A stretch of DNA of 5,645 nt from Clostridium sp. CAG:221 (GTDB taxonomy: Bacteria; Bacillota; Clostridia; Clostridiales; Clostridiaceae): NCBI GenBank assembly GCA_000435835.1, contig FR883360.1, positions 5,350 to 10,994 of the forward strand. Reading direction: 5' to 3'. Positions 5,577 through 5,645 of the stretch are shown piece after piece. The notes below the pieces were generated by a model, which saw only the letters and a list, made by a program, of their open reading frames with translations, was not told the origin of the DNA and did not search any database. Made by a program: the position numbers and the translations under genes. The first letter of the stretch is position 1; every line of letters starts with the position of its first letter.

Positions 5577-5645
5577 GTTTGTTAGATTATTTATGTACGT
5601 AAGATCCAATTAGACCTGGATCTTAACATAAATGCAAAGCTCGGA
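5577..5645 (+). promoter_or_regulatory. Structured 5' leader, candidate L13 (rplM) autoregulatory leader; runs off the window
   Basis: Starting near the predicted transcription start, the RNA can fold into one long hairpin. An upper stem of 9 bp pairs 5600-5608 with 5617-5625, including AAGATCCA with TGGATCTT, around an 8-base loop. A lower stem pairs 5588-5596 with 5626-5634 (9 bp, including TTATGT with ACATAA and one G-U at the base). The three unpaired bases ACG (5597-5599) form a bulge on the 5' side between the stems. No T-tract follows, so it is not a terminator. By synteny rplM follows; L13 leaders are an established RNA element family in Firmicutes. The hairpin is seen directly; its assignment to that family is inference. 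Confidence 0.6.

Noticed and set aside
5632..5645. ATG at 5632 as a possible start of the next gene
   Set aside because: No ribosome binding site precedes it, it sits in the 3' arm of the leader hairpin, and the encoded residues (MQSS) do not resemble the usual L13 N-terminus.
1..5645. A novel multigene system, mobile element or CRISPR array
   Set aside because: Every long ORF that is not a shadow belongs to a well-known housekeeping family in its usual Firmicute order, and I saw no regularly spaced repeats, transposase motifs or attachment sites.

Overview
The window is AT-rich, encodes Arg almost entirely with AGA, and has strong AGGAGG-type ribosome binding sites. Its gene order is rpsK(end)-rpsD-rpoA-rplQ-ecfA1-ecfA2-ecfT-truA, followed by a promoter and leader that point to rplM. 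This order is well known from Firmicutes; Bacillus subtilis has the same rplQ-ecfA1-ecfA2-ecfT-truA-rplM run. The AT bias, the four-cysteine S4 and the protein sequences fit Clostridium or a close relative best. I cannot name a species.

Bases 1-2121 are the tail of the large ribosomal protein superoperon: the last six codons of rpsK (S11), then rpsD (S4), rpoA (RNA polymerase alpha) and rplQ (L17). A strong intrinsic terminator at 2084-2121 closes it. Intercistronic gaps are short except for 98 bases between rpsD and rpoA, which hold only weak structure besides the rpoA ribosome binding site.

Bases 2122-5525 form a second, tightly packed unit. A candidate promoter at 2119-2147 abuts the terminator. 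It precedes the two ATPases (ecfA1, ecfA2) and the transmembrane coupling protein (ecfT) of an energy-coupling factor vitamin transporter, then the tRNA pseudouridine synthase gene truA. ecfA1 and ecfA2 overlap, and the remaining gaps are 18 and 34 bases. No S component (substrate-binding protein) is encoded here, which fits a shared group II module serving S components encoded elsewhere.

Bases 5526-5645 are non-coding. They hold a perfect consensus sigma-A promoter (TTGACA, 17-base spacer, TATAAT) whose spacer carries a GC-rich inverted repeat. A long bulged hairpin follows, and the window ends before the next gene. By synteny this is the rplM-rpsI promoter and leader, so the hairpin is a candidate L13-type autoregulatory leader.

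All protein genes look intact and ordinary. I see no mobile element, CRISPR array, tRNA, rRNA or novel multigene system. The points worth a second look are regulatory: the promoter-spacer inverted repeat, the structured leader at the right edge, the nested start codons of ecfA1, and a tiny ORF bridging ecfA2 to ecfT.
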